Part shown: piece after piece, positions 23,701 through 33,490 of the stretch
How the letters are laid out: every line of letters begins with the position of its first letter
Numbering within the stretch: position 1 is the first letter of the stretch
NCBI GenBank assembly: GCA_021014325.1
Contig: CM037472.1
Span: 21,127,063 to 21,191,062, forward strand
DNA: 64,000 bases
Direction: 5' to 3'
Source: Plazaster borealis
Taxonomy: Eukaryota; Echinodermata; Asteroidea; Forcipulatida; Labidiasteridae
Made by a program: the position numbers and the translations under genes
The notes under the pieces: model-generated
Databases searched by the model: none
What the model saw: the letters and a program-made list of their open reading frames with translations, nothing else
Told to the model about the DNA's origin: nothing

Positions 23701-26182
23701 ATCACGTGTCCTGGGGGGCAAAAAGGGGCAATCATTGGACAAGGGAGAGGGCCCTCCGTCTGATTTTGTGATATCAGATGATGCAAAACCAAAGAAACAA
23801 CCAATAGTTAGTGGAGCCAGGAATGTACCAAAGTCCAAACCATTGAGAGTGAAAGATCCAAGAACAGGTCAGACTCTCATTGCAAGGCCAGCACAAAGTT
23901 TAAATGACCTGACTGATGAGGTGACAGCATGCATTCCAGATCAAGCTGATCAACCTGTAAGAATTCACGATCCTTCTCTTACACAGGACCAGATTGCTGT
24001 TCCAAGTAATTTGGCTTCAGCTGATTCCTCGTCAGGTGGATCAAGGAAACGGAAGGCACAGAAAAGCAGAGACAAGAAACCAAAGAGAAAAGATGCCAGC
24101 CAGGGAAAACAAAATATTGACACTCATCCATCTTCAGTGGCTCCCTCTCAAGAAATTCAGCAGTTACTGTCTGACCAAGGACCAGTTTTTGTGTTGACAC
24201 CAATTGATGATGAGAGCAGTCCTTTGAAAGGGCTTCAAGGCAGTGCACCAGGAGGTGGTGCAGGACCCCCATCAGCTGATTTTGTTATATCCCCTACTAC
24301 AAAACCCTTACAACAACCAGTAATTACAGGTGCTCGGACTGTACCACTCACACAACCTCTAATTCTCACAGATCCTCTTACTGGACAAACTCTAGTCGCC
24401 AGACCAGCTCAGAACTTAAAAGATCTGAGAGACAAAGTAACAGCATGCCTTCCAGAGGATTCAACCCAGCCTATGAGAGTCCATGATCCTGTAAAACAGT
24501 GTGATCAAACTGCATATCGGCCTGAGCTTGATTCAGTTGATGAAACAGTGTCTGCTCAGAAGATTGACAGAGCAGAGAAGCCATTGGCAGATATACTCGA
24601 AGGTGGTGAATCAAACAAAAGATCAAAAGCAGACAGTGCAGATGATGTACCGAAAGAAGAGGAACAACCAATGCTGCAACAGATTGTTACAGAGAAAGGG
24701 CCAGCATACGTCCTCAGGCCACTGGGATCAGCTGCAAGCCCGCTAGATGGCATTCAAGGTGACGCTCCTGATGGTGGCTCCAATCAACCAATAATTGGAG
24801 ATTACCTGATCCAGGAAGAGGTCGCCAATCAGAACTTACCGATGACAGTTGGTGCAAGGGCAGTGCCTCTACAAAAGCCGCTGGTTGTGATTGATCCCTG
24901 GACTGGAGAGGCAATGAATGCTTTCCCTGCACAAAGTGAACAAGATCTATCTAAAAATACAGTAGCCTACATTCAAGATGAAGAAAACAGGCCAATGACA
25001 ATTCATGACAGTGGCACAGGGAAGGTAAAAGTGGCATATCCTATAGAGTTGAAGCAGCCAGAACAATTAGAATCAGATGAAGAAGGGGACATGTCAAGTG
25101 GGGAGTCATCTGGATTTTACACCCCAGAAACAGGAACTCCTGTGCGATCACGTTCAAACAGTGTGGAATATGTAATTGAGGAGCCAATCCAGGCTAGCAA
25201 AGCTCCCCCGAGTCTTACGGCATTTGGGTTACTTGCCAAAATGCTTGGGATCACACCCAAGGAAAAAGAAGACCCGAAAGATGAGCCTTTGACTGGGCTG
25301 GATGAGACTGATGATATGACACCCTTTGAAGAAGCAGCAGACTTTCCTCCGAGAACAGACTCGAGTGATGTTGTTAAACCAGGCAATGGAGCCAGTGAAC
25401 TTCCTGAAGAACCAAGTACCCTGTCTCCACGAAAACCATCAACTCCTGTCAAGACTGTTCGTTTTGCTGACAATGTTCCACCAACTTCGAAGTCTCCGGT
25501 GAAAAGGGGCAAGCAAAAACTTGTCCCCCATCAATCCCCTGATCCAGCGACTAACAAACCTGAACTATCTGATCAGAAGCCAACAAATGTGGCACCAGGT
25601 ACAACAAAAGCTGACGAGCCACAAAGTAGACCATCCAAACCCAAGAAGAAACCAGCTGCAAGTGAAGAGGCAGAGAAAAGGCATCCCACTCCGCCAACTG
25701 AACTAGCCTGGCATCCAGTTCTCTCCAGAAAAGCGCCGGAAGCTAAACCAACTCCTTCGGATGTTCTCTCCAAATCGGAACTCCCACCCACTTTCAAGCG
25801 ACCAACCCATCAACCACCCATGGACTTCCATTCAAGCTTTGCAAGACAAGAGCCAAGTTCAAAACCACCTGCTTCTGAGCATCTAATAACTCCTGACACA
25901 GATTCTGACCTGTTCTACACCCCAGATGCACCACCTTCAGCTGAAGAAGAGCTCTACTATCCAGCTCGGCTACCTGATGGTCAGACTACTCCGGACTCTA
26001 AGGGTAAAGCTATTACTTCAACTGCTTTATCTCAGCCTGGAGAATCCTCTCCAAGACATGATCCCTCCAGTAAGAGTATGGTCCGAAAGATGCCTGGAGA
26101 CAAACGGTCTGAACCATCCAGTAATGATGGAGGAGATAAAATGGATGAACTCAACAGATCATGGGACAGTCTTCAGCAAAAG
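11798..26182 (+). CDS. Exon 16: giant 14.4 kb exon with 28 tandem repeats of an unrecognised domain
   Basis: The acceptor is tcctttgtag and the donor is caaaag/gtaaac. The exon is 14,385 bases, 4,795 codons without a stop, phase 0 at both ends. Residues 1-66 are coiled coil and linker. Twenty-eight units follow from about residue 148 to 4418, each opening QLVTxxGPAYVLRP. They start at 12239, 12743, 13289, 13691, 14183, 14603, 15032, then every 393 bases from 15434 to 19364, then 19739, 20327, 21089, 21602, 22127, 22610, 23123, 23645, 24161 and 24680. Most units contain an IxDPxTGxxMxAxP motif, and an IHxP motif is common. The last ~375 residues are Ser/Pro/Glu-rich and look disordered. I do not recognise the domain; the DPxTG core weakly recalls plakin repeats but the rest does not fit. 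The first ATG in frame is at 11996, so the coding start is the splice acceptor. Confidence 0.9.
12239..15433 (+). repeat. N-terminal divergent units 1-7 of the giant exon
   Basis: Seven units with periods of 504, 546, 402, 492, 420, 429 and 402 bases. Units 1, 2, 3 and 6 contain a Gly/Pro-rich module (SPLSGxxGxAPxGG) after the GPAYVL opening, while units 4, 5 and 7 have lost most of it. The motif DPxTGxxMxAxPA recurs, with a second copy such as LSPNKDKALEAFPAKE near each unit's end. The units are old: DNA identity between neighbours is visibly low. Confidence 0.85.
15434..19363 (+). repeat. Ten near-identical 393-bp coding units (units 8-17)
   Basis: Landmark caattggttaca (or a one-base variant) occurs at 15434, 15827, 16220, 16613, 17006, 17399, 17792, 18185, 18578 and 18971, always exactly 393 bases (131 codons) apart with no indels. 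The unit reads QLVTEQGPAYVLRPIDTVQQ, then PLVVSTRPVSEAPSAAITVK, DPVTGDVMVAVPC, then MKIHYPQAGKPTPEEIT and YLEKQPLHLKKAPVEKMD. Long stretches are identical at the DNA level, including third codon positions, which points to recent duplication or gene conversion. Confidence 0.93.
23004..23060 (+). other. Basic cluster in unit 24/25 linker (NLS-like)
   Basis: Within exon 16, the linker before unit 25 encodes KPSKKKKPKKRKKKE, a run of 10 or more basic residues. It resembles a classical monopartite nuclear localisation signal or a nucleic-acid or acidic-lipid binding patch. Function is inferred from composition only. Confidence 0.6.
24040..24100 (+). other. Basic cluster in unit 26/27 linker (bipartite-NLS-like)
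   Basis: The linker before unit 27 encodes SRKRKAQKSRDKKPKRKD. The two basic groups separated by about six to eight residues look like a bipartite nuclear localisation signal. It occupies the position in its unit equivalent to the basic cluster near 23004-23060. Confidence 0.55.
25053..26182 (+). other. Disordered Ser/Pro/Glu-rich tail of exon 16
   Basis: About 375 residues after the last unit are low in hydrophobic residues and rich in S, P, E, K and D. Acidic runs (ESDEEGDMSSGESSG), repeated proline-directed Ser/Thr sites (TLSPRKPSTP, KSPVKRGK, TPPTELAW) and two copies of an aromatic motif (GFYTPETGTP, DLFYTPDAPP) are visible. The exon ends in a helical start (MDELNRSWDSLQQK) that leads back into the rod in exon 17. 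Confidence 0.75.
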
Positions 26183-26609
26183 GTAAACAAATATATATGA
26201 GATTTCATTTTGATAATTTGAAATATGAATTAGCTTCAAATCAATTCAAGAAAGTTGTTGGCGGAAAGGTACAATTTTTCAGTCAAGATGTTTGCCACAG
26301 TCCAAAAATGTTAAAAACCGATTATAGATTGATTTGAAGGGATTCAAATTCCACGTTTGCTTCTGATACCCCAGCCAATTCACTCCATTTATGATATTAG
26401 GGTTTGTCAAAATTGATTCCAATTGTTTTGAATTGGTTAATCATCTATGATTATTAAACAAAATACACATACTTGACTGCTATTTGAATTTTTTTTCTCA
26501 GCTCAAACATCAAAATGTATCAATTCTGTTTGTTCTCTGTGTAATCATAAAAATATACCCTTTCAAAAGGCCTTGTGAAACATGATTTTGATTAAAAAAA
26601 AGATAACAA

Positions 26610-27260
26610 AAAGGAGGCTCTATGGTCAAATTCAGTTTTTGATGAATTCAATTTCCAAAAGATAGATTGATAGATTGAAATATAGCGTTAGGGACAACAA
26701 CAATAAACAGGTATGTATTGTATATTCCACACAGGATTTTTTCAGTAGTAAAATTTCAAATTCCACACCTTTTTTATTGAATATCTAGTAAATTCAGGAA
26801 AGAACTAAAATTTCCCCAAACAAAAATGTACAGACCCAGGTGCCTTGGAACGGGGCGGCCGGCTGGCCATTATAGCCCCACATTTTTGCTTAAAAAAAAA
26901 ACCAAGCCTGAATCTGCGCCTGCTTGGGAAGGTGGAATATCTCCTCTTCCAACAACCGCCTCGGTTAATGGATAGTAATTTTATTGTCATTCCCTCAAGA
27001 TTTGCTCGCAGGGATCGTATGGCCGCCCAACATTTGTACACCTTGCTTTGCGCCTGTACAGACCCATATATTTAAAAAGTGATGTCATTGGTGTGTTTGG
27101 ATGTTATCCAATTTTGCACTGGAAGGGCATCCAAAACGAAGGCATTCTACACCGTTTTAATGTGAGGAAGAGACATTTAATAATTTTTCCTCTTTCATAA
27201 GCACTCTATTGGAAAATTAGTGCATTGCAAAACTAAAATTGACCTTAGACCAACTCTTTC
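26610..27260. mobile_element. Inverted-repeat element M3, copy 1 (expanded/degenerate)
   Basis: Left end ggctctatggtcaaattcag and right end aaactaaaattgaccttaga are imperfect inverted repeats. They match the termini of copies at 38057-38577 and 54802-55316. Shared internal motifs are catttttgta-type tracts and gtgatgtcattgg. No coding capacity; non-autonomous. Confidence 0.6.
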
Positions 27261-27391
27261 AAAAAAAACAAAAAAACATGAAGACTTATCCCACAATTAA
27301 AAGACACTTTCTTGGAAATTGAAGTTTGGTTTAGATTCTATGTATTCATCAGGACAATAGAAATTGCTTCATAATTATCTTATCTTTAAAG

Positions 27392-27547
27392 ATGAGCGAG
27401 AAACAGAGGATGTTGCGGGAGGCTCTTGCACGCCAAGAAGATTACCACAATGCTCTTTCTCAGCTCAACATGTCCCTGGAGGCAGCAGAGCTTCGACTAA
27501 AAGGAGTCGACAATGAGGATGTCGACCAAGGCATTGCAACGCTTGAG
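27392..27547 (+). CDS. Exon 17: rod resumes after the giant exon
   Basis: The acceptor is atctttaaag and the donor is gag/gtaact; 156 bases, phase 0 at both ends. The 52 residues start MSEKQRMLREALARQEDYHN and continue SQLNMSLEAAELRLKGVD. The Met at the exon start is coincidental, as the acceptor and phase fit an internal exon. Confidence 0.83.
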
Positions 27548-28050
27548 GTAACTTTTCTTCGTTTGGCTAATGGTTTTGTTTGACAGTGTAGTTATTTTAG
27601 TTGAGTTATTTTGTCCAGGCTCTGAGAACAGTGTGGGTGTAAATAACTGATCCATTTTATGAATAGGTGATAAAGACCCGTAAGATTTTAGTTCGTACGC
27701 TACACCAATAAAGCACTGTAGACTTGGGCTTTTCAAATCCTGTGTGAAAGATTCCATAGCACCACTGTTGTAAGAATAGCTTTCGGGTATTTTTATTGAA
27801 AATGTTGCATTTCCTTAATGGGAACAATGCAGCTCTGAGTTCCAAAATGCAGTAGTACTGACAGGTTGGTAGAATATTGCACAGTCCTGGCCTTTTGTAC
27901 GCACACAGTGAAGGGGTGAGATGATGTAGGAAAGCGTGTGCTGCGAGTGCCGGTGCATACAGAAGGGACACTGAGTGAGACAATATTCTGCTCGCATACC
28001 ATGAAAGATTATTTGATTCAGATTTTTAATTCTTAATTGTTTGATTGCAG

Positions 28051-28233
28051 CACATCTTGGAGAATGTGGTGTTACTCCAATGCAGCATTGATGATGTAAA
28101 GGACAAAGGAGACAAACTGGTCTCCCGCAGAGACGCAGGCAACAGAGATGCTAACCTAGCAACGCTGGCATCACTCAATGAGAGAATAGAAAACTTACTC
28201 TCAGATAGCTTGAACAAACTCAATCAATTACAG
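28051..28233 (+). CDS. Exon 18: spectrin-like rod
   Basis: The acceptor is tgattgcag and the donor is acag/gtaaat; 183 bases (61 residues), phase 0. It starts HILENVVLLQCSIDDVKDKG and includes LASLNERIENLLSDSLNKL. Exons 17 and 18 together give about one repeat. Confidence 0.84.
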
Positions 28234-28901
28234 GTAAATTATGGACAAATCATGACATCATCTACAATCCCGGCCAAAATGCTTGGGCCACGTGACAATA
28301 AACATACCCTCCCCTGCTCCCCCGCTCAATGTCATTAACCCCAGCTGGAGTTCAGACCATGCGATGAGAGCCAACATTCAAAGGGGGCCGGGGGGCAGGG
28401 GCCCAATGAGATATGACCGGAATTGTAGAAGATGCAGGATACATGTTTGCCTTTACTGACAAGTATAGAGTATTTCATATACGTGTATTTTTAAATAAGT
28501 CTGGGGCATTTACAAAAAACTGATAAACAATGAAGCATTAATAAGATTTTTCTGAAAGAACATTTTCACCTTTTATATTGATTTAGTTTCTTTGTACAGT
28601 ACTTAAATAAAGCAGGATAGGTGAAGGCTTACCCATGACTGACTTTTTATTGGATTGATTAAATAAATTTATTTTACATTAAATGTCTATTTGCTAACGA
28701 TCTACATCAAACGCTTTTGTCAGTTTTCTGTTTTTGCAGAGTAAAACTTGTCATTTCTCATTTTTTGCCCCAGTTTGTAGCTTTTTTGCTTTTTTTTTGG
28801 ATTTAGTTAAAGATATCATATTTGAATTTAAAGAAGCAAAAACTATCAAGCATTTGTCAAGATGTTCTAAATTCTTTCTCTTTCATGTCACACTCGTTTA
28901 G

Positions 28902-29078
28902 ATTGAGAAAGATGAGTTGAATCAATTGATGAGTCAGTTGACATCTTGTAAGAATGAACTCCTTCAGCTTGAGGCGTGGTTAGATCACTTTGTTGAAGAT
29001 CTTGAGGAAGCAGACGATTTGGCCTCTCAGGCAGTGCCAACTGTGGTCGCCATACAGCAACAGCTTGTCCTCAATCAG
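28902..29078 (+). CDS. Exon 19: spectrin-like rod
   Basis: The acceptor is cactcgtttag and the donor is cag/gtaaaa; 177 bases (59 residues), phase 0. It starts IEKDELNQLMSQLTSCKNEL and includes LLQLEAWLDHFVEDLEEAD, with the conserved tryptophan followed by an acidic helix. Confidence 0.84.
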
Positions 29079-29134
29079 GTAAAACCACCTTCATCCCAAC
29101 TCAGAATGTTTGTCATGTTAACCAAACGAAAAAA

Positions 29135-29545
29135 GTATTTAATTAGATGTTAAATTTTCATCGGGATAAAGAATCTTATTTGGTTTTACCCATACAATGA
29201 TGTGTGTTAAGCACTGTATACTCGGTACTTTCCTGAGTCCTGTGAAAAAAAACCCCCCCAAAACCGCAACTTTATCCCCGATGAAAATTTAACATCTATT
29301 AAATTGTTGCGGTACCCGCTGCTAAAAATAATATAGTATAGGATTCGAACTGCCTCTAACTACCAGCAATCTTGGTGGTCTAGTTGGTAAGACATCTGCT
29401 CTAGAATGGCAAAGGTCGTGGGTTTGAATCCCACCTGAATGGCAAGGGTTGTGGGTTTGAATCCGCCTGTCTGTGGATTTTTCATAGGAATCAGGAAAAT
29501 ACTGAGTATACAGTGCTTAACACATATCAATGTATGGGTAAAACC
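29135..29545. mobile_element. SINE family A, head-to-head pair
   Basis: A minus-strand tail (29140-29255) is followed by a plus-strand copy (29265-29545) with gtggtctagttggtaagaca and two successive box B motifs (gggtttgaatcccac and gggtttgaatccgcc about 29 bases apart). The duplicated box B is a local rearrangement of the tRNA head. Confidence 0.7.
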
Positions 29546-29790
29546 AAATCACTTATCAAATGAATATTTATTTCAATTGTTTAACCAATTTAATACTTCT
29601 TATTCATGAGAAAGTTTTTCCAAATCAACAAAAAGGAATTGTTATATACTGAGTATACAGTGCTTAACACATATCGATGTATGGGTAAAACCAAATCACT
29701 TATCAATTGAATATTTAATTCAATTGTTTAACTAATTTAATACTTCTTATTCATGAGAAAGATTTTCCAAATCAACAAAAAGGAATTGTT
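29501..29790 (+). repeat. Tandem duplication of 147 bp including a SINE tail
   Basis: actgagtatacagtgcttaa occurs at 29501 and 29648, and the two copies remain alike through attcatgagaaag to ggaattgtt (29643 and 29790). The unit joins the SINE A tail to unique flank, so duplication happened after SINE insertion. Confidence 0.85.
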
Positions 29791-30197
29791 TTCCTGATGA
29801 TTGGCCTTTCATTAATATACTAAATATCAATGTGTTATTGTGAACTTCATGTAGCTTGAAGTATTTCATTCAAAAAGGACAAGTTCATTTTCCTCACAAC
29901 TTGCAGAACAAATGTTATAGTGATCCAGCATGCCAATGATTGGCCACGGTTTACGGCCGAGGTTTGGCCGATTCACGGTAAACAGAAACCAAATTTTCTC
30001 GACAGAGAAAAAGAAATCCTGATGCATTTTATAAGAACTTTTGTTGTCTTTACTTGGTTAAGTCATGGTTCCATTCTGACAACGATATTCTCAACAACAA
30101 AAATATTCTGAAAAATAATCTCGCGGTTGAGCACGGAAAAGCTGCGGAATTCCCGGCAGTAATTGACAGTAAGCCACCTTTTTTTTTCACAACTCAG

Positions 30198-30548
30198 AAC
30201 CATCAGCTTGACTTGAGTCGTAAACTCCAGAAGATCCAAGACATACAGAGCATCATCAATGATGTTCATGATGACCATCCGTCACGTGAAGGGGAGACAA
30301 CCTCCTCCTTGGCAGCCCTCCTCCAGGCCCGCATGGAGACCCTGAAGAGAGACCTAATCGATAAGCAGGAACTCCTCAAGATGAGGAGGAACACGGAGCA
30401 GTTAGCGGAGGATTACCAGAGCGATGTGCAACGTCTTCAGGAGTGGTTCACTGCTCATCGAGGGATGTCGGTGGAGAGCGGGAGAGGACAGGATCTACCT
30501 ACCAATGTGGGGTCTGAGTCCCTGCAGAGGCAGATGGATCTCCAACAG
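30198..30548 (+). CDS. Exon 20: one spectrin-like repeat
   Basis: The acceptor is cacaactcag after a T-rich tract and the donor is caacag/gtaagt; 351 bases (117 residues), phase 0. It starts NHQLDLSRKLQKIQDIQSII and includes LAALLQARMETLKRDLIDKQ and SDVQRLQEWFTAHRGMSV. A 20.4 kb intron follows. Confidence 0.86.
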
Positions 30549-30861
30549 GTAAGTTTCATATTATAATATTGTGCGTTTATTGACCATATTTTTGATCGCA
30601 TGAGGGCGCTTTCATCAGGGAATGTCTTGCATCACAATTACAGTTTCATCTTTTTTTCATTGCCTTTGTGTAGTGTTCTTGCATCAATGACGAAATACAT
30701 AAACATAAGTTTAAAACAAATGAAAAAAAACCCTGTTTACTTGTTTTTAATCACGTGAAATTGGTCCAAATACGCCCTCACGCGGTAAAAAAATACGTCG
30801 AACTGAGTGCAAGTATCCGCTGTAGTTTCCATAGTTCTTCGACATCATGCTCCTTGAAGAA

Positions 30862-31065
30862 TACAAACATGATATACTTCCTACTTTAGTCTGATTTCCG
30901 ATTTTCCTTTTGCTCTTGAAAAAATCAGAAAAACTGTGATTTAATAGCCTGAAAAGACTATTAAGGCCTACACCATGTGTGCATGTAGGTCAACCCTTGT
31001 ACTCAATAAAATGTTCCTACTTTTTCCAAGGACCAAATATTGTGCCTGAGAATATGAAAGCCAAG
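30862..31065 (+). repeat. Dispersed repeat R3, copy 1
   Basis: Blocks catgatatacttcctacttt, aatagcctgaaaagac, gtaggtcaacccttgtactc and ttccaaggaccaaatatt recur in order at 37190-37560 and 48708-48845. Confidence 0.65.
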
Positions 31066-31118
31066 TGGTCAAATATGCATGTATGCATTCTACCAGGCTT
31101 AATAATCATATACACATT

Positions 31119-31410
31119 GTTGACTTACCCTTCAAGAACATCAAAGGCTACCCTCAATGATCAGGCATTTGTGTTCGCTGCTCCTAAACTAAACTATGGA
31201 ATAATCTCCCTCCTAGACAATCATCTTCACTTGATGTATTTAAATCCAAGTTAAAAAAACACTTGTTTACGATTAATTCTTTCTAGGAAGAGTATTTTGT
31301 ATTTTTCCCCCTGAATTTGTTTGTATGTGCAGGAGAGTGTGTTCATATAGGTATTGCGCAATATAATAGTCCATTATTTTTATTATTATTATTATTACTA
31401 TTACTCTACC
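31119..31410 (+). mobile_element. LINE 3' end: C-terminus of a reverse-transcriptase ORF plus tail
   Basis: The translation reads RTSKATLNDQAFVFAAPKL, then after a frame change WNNLPPRQSSSLDVFKSK and LKKHLF, ending at a stop near 31245. A-P-K-L-W-N-x-L-P followed by F-K-x-x-L-K-x-H-L-F is the usual C-terminus of CR1/L2-type LINE ORF2 proteins. The insertion aaactaaact breaks the frame. The 3' UTR ends in ATT repeats (about 31380-31396). 5'-truncated and dead. Confidence 0.75.
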
Positions 31411-31839
31411 GGTACTAGTTTTTCTCACACGACTACCTTTTTTTAGTCTTTCATGAACACAATCAGTTATATCAAGGTTGTCCACCGTAAAGACAATGCT
31501 CAAAGAAAAGCCTTCAAGGTGAAGGCTATAAATTGTGAGTTTTTTAACAACTGGACAACCAAGCCTTCCCGATGACAGTCCTAGCTTGATTCTTGTAATA
31601 TCTAGTTTATTTGATTGTTGATTTTGACACGGTTTATTGTAAAAAAAGACCTTCGCAGCCAAAGGCTGAGCTGAGGTCAAAATTACAAGGAGTAAAAAAT
31701 TTAACATTCAGAAATCAACCTTATAAGAACTTTACAACAAAAATCTTATTACAGATTACAACTACCACCAAAACAAGTAAACAAAAAGAGTAACACTTGA
31801 TTTTTTTTTTTTAATTCAGTAAGAACCGGACCTAATGTA

Positions 31840-32170
31840 AAGGGTCTGGACTCTTTTTATTTATTGGTAATTACTCATAAAATTAATGGCAATAAAGACT
31901 TACTGGGTAAGAAGTACAGCAGCTTTGGATAACATAAAGCAGTTTGATAAACATTTTGCTTTGAAGTAATGTGGTTATGAAAAAATATATCAATTTTTAT
32001 CCAAAACAATTTGAATCTGAGAAGCTTTTCTGTCAGAAACATTTCTCAGATTGTGTATTCCAATTGCAGATTATTCTTCCTGTGTGGACATAACCACTCC
32101 AGATTTTCGGCAATATCTCAAAAAATGGTACCACCTTTTGAAATGAAATTTTCACAGGTTAGTTTTATGG
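31840..32170. mobile_element. Possible degraded relative of element M4
   Basis: Contains aataaagacttactgggtaa, ttgaagtaatgtggttatga and aattttcacaggttagtttt. These resemble internal phrases of 55757-56115, but no termini are found. Confidence 0.35.
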
Positions 32171-32807
32171 TATATATCTAAAACTATATAGGATTAAAAC
32201 GAACAGTGGGTTCCAATTACCAAACGCATACAATTCCTTTAAAAGCAAAAAGACAACGAAAAAACACTTTAAAAATTAACTAGCAAAAGGGATACAAGTA
32301 ATAATTTTTTTTTTTAAATTCATTATTTAAAAAGATGGTAATAGCGGTAGTTTTGTTGGCTCTCCTCCAAGGTTTTATTAGGAGCACTTGATGCGTTTGA
32401 AGCACCTTATACTGGTTTTGATGGTGTGCTGGATCTCACAACCCTCACTCTAAAATCCTGGGGTCTTGCCACTCGTGGTTAAAAACTAATCGTTAAAAAT
32501 ATAGCAGCAAAACACAGTATGTTTATTTTAAAACGACCCATTACTAGTGATTCATTCACAGTTTTCTTACACAGTTACTTAGAATTGCTGTGTGGATGGG
32601 GTATTGGTTCATCTTTTTATTTTTCAAGTTGTTTTCTCTTCTTTTTTGTTTTTACCTGAAAAAACAAATAAGTAAATGTATTTGGATGCTGCCTTTTTTT
32701 TTTTTACTCCCCACAAATATTCTAAAATGTGTTGGTTGTCAGGTGCGGATCCAGGGGGTAGATCCAGGGGATCCGGACCCCACCCTGTTCTCAACGACTT
32801 TTTTTTT

Positions 32808-32809
32808 AG

Positions 32810-32840
<31 letters not shown>

Positions 32841-33490
32841 ACCTTTATTGCACAAACATCAAAATACAATGTAATGCAAAAGAGAAACCCCGAACAGGCA
32901 CACAGGCCCACTAAATGGGGACCCTTGTTCACAAATCAAAATAAAACAAAGACAACAGCAAAAATGCAAAAACAGCTCTAGAAAACAAGGAAGTAGATAT
33001 AATTATACATAGTAAAAACAGGTTAGAAAATCAGAAAAGGGTTCAAATGCACATATATAATTTTTAAATAGACAAAAAATACATATAATTACAATTAACG
33101 GCTATGTATTGCACGTGCAAGATGGTAATGAACAAAAAAAGACCCTACCTTAAATTACAGGTCACTAGTGAGGTAGTGGTCACGGAGGCCAGATTTAAAT
33201 TGAGAAATAACTTGCAAAGTTCTGAGGTCAGAGGGATTTTCGTTCCAGGAGTTATAAATACGATTAAAAAATGTTTGCTCAAAAATGCCATTGTTACTAT
33301 GTTTTTTCTTTTTGTAAACTTTAAACTTGCGCCGTCACATACAAATCTTGCCATATTGCCTGCGTGCATCTGATCCCCATTGTAACCATCCAGTAACTTT
33401 TTTGTGTTTTTTTTACCCTCCCTGCTACATTTCCTGGATTCAGGCCCGGTCATGTTACATTCCTTTACAATAACGTAGGAGATCAAAAAA
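32808..33490 (-). mobile_element. LINE 3' end, minus strand, with pentanucleotide tail
   Basis: The minus strand encodes EQTFFNRIYNSWNENPSDL then QVISQFKSGLRDHYLTSDL and a stop near 33150, a typical LINE ORF2 C-terminus (F-x-N-R-I-x-N-x-W-N...F-K-x-x-L). A 3' UTR of about 300 bases ends in six or more copies of a ctaaa-type repeat at 32808-32840. Frame breaks upstream show it is defective. Confidence 0.72.

Larger units (their letters stand above)
19364..25052 (+). repeat. C-terminal divergent units 18-28 of the giant exon
   Basis: Unit 18 (19364) and unit 19 (19739) resemble the central form. Units 20-28 start at 20327, 21089, 21602, 22127, 22610, 23123, 23645, 24161 and 24680, with spacings of 762, 513, 525, 483, 513, 522, 516 and 519 bases. 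They share the Gly/Pro module (SPLKGxxGSAPxGG) followed by PSADFVIS. They carry TACIPD after the DPxTG motif, where central units have TTVVIDQ. The extra length in unit 20 is a Ser/Thr-rich linker. Confidence 0.85.

Noticed and set aside
11996..26200. Treating the long open frame as an intronless gene starting at ATG 11996
   Set aside because: The frame is open upstream to the acceptor at 11797 with coiled-coil sequence, and a donor at 26183 joins in phase to exon 17. The ATG is internal and the stop at 26198 is intronic.
32808..32845. Telomere-like repeat block (tttag)n
   Set aside because: The unit is a pentamer, only a few copies long, and sits at the 3' end of a minus-strand LINE, so it is that element's tail.
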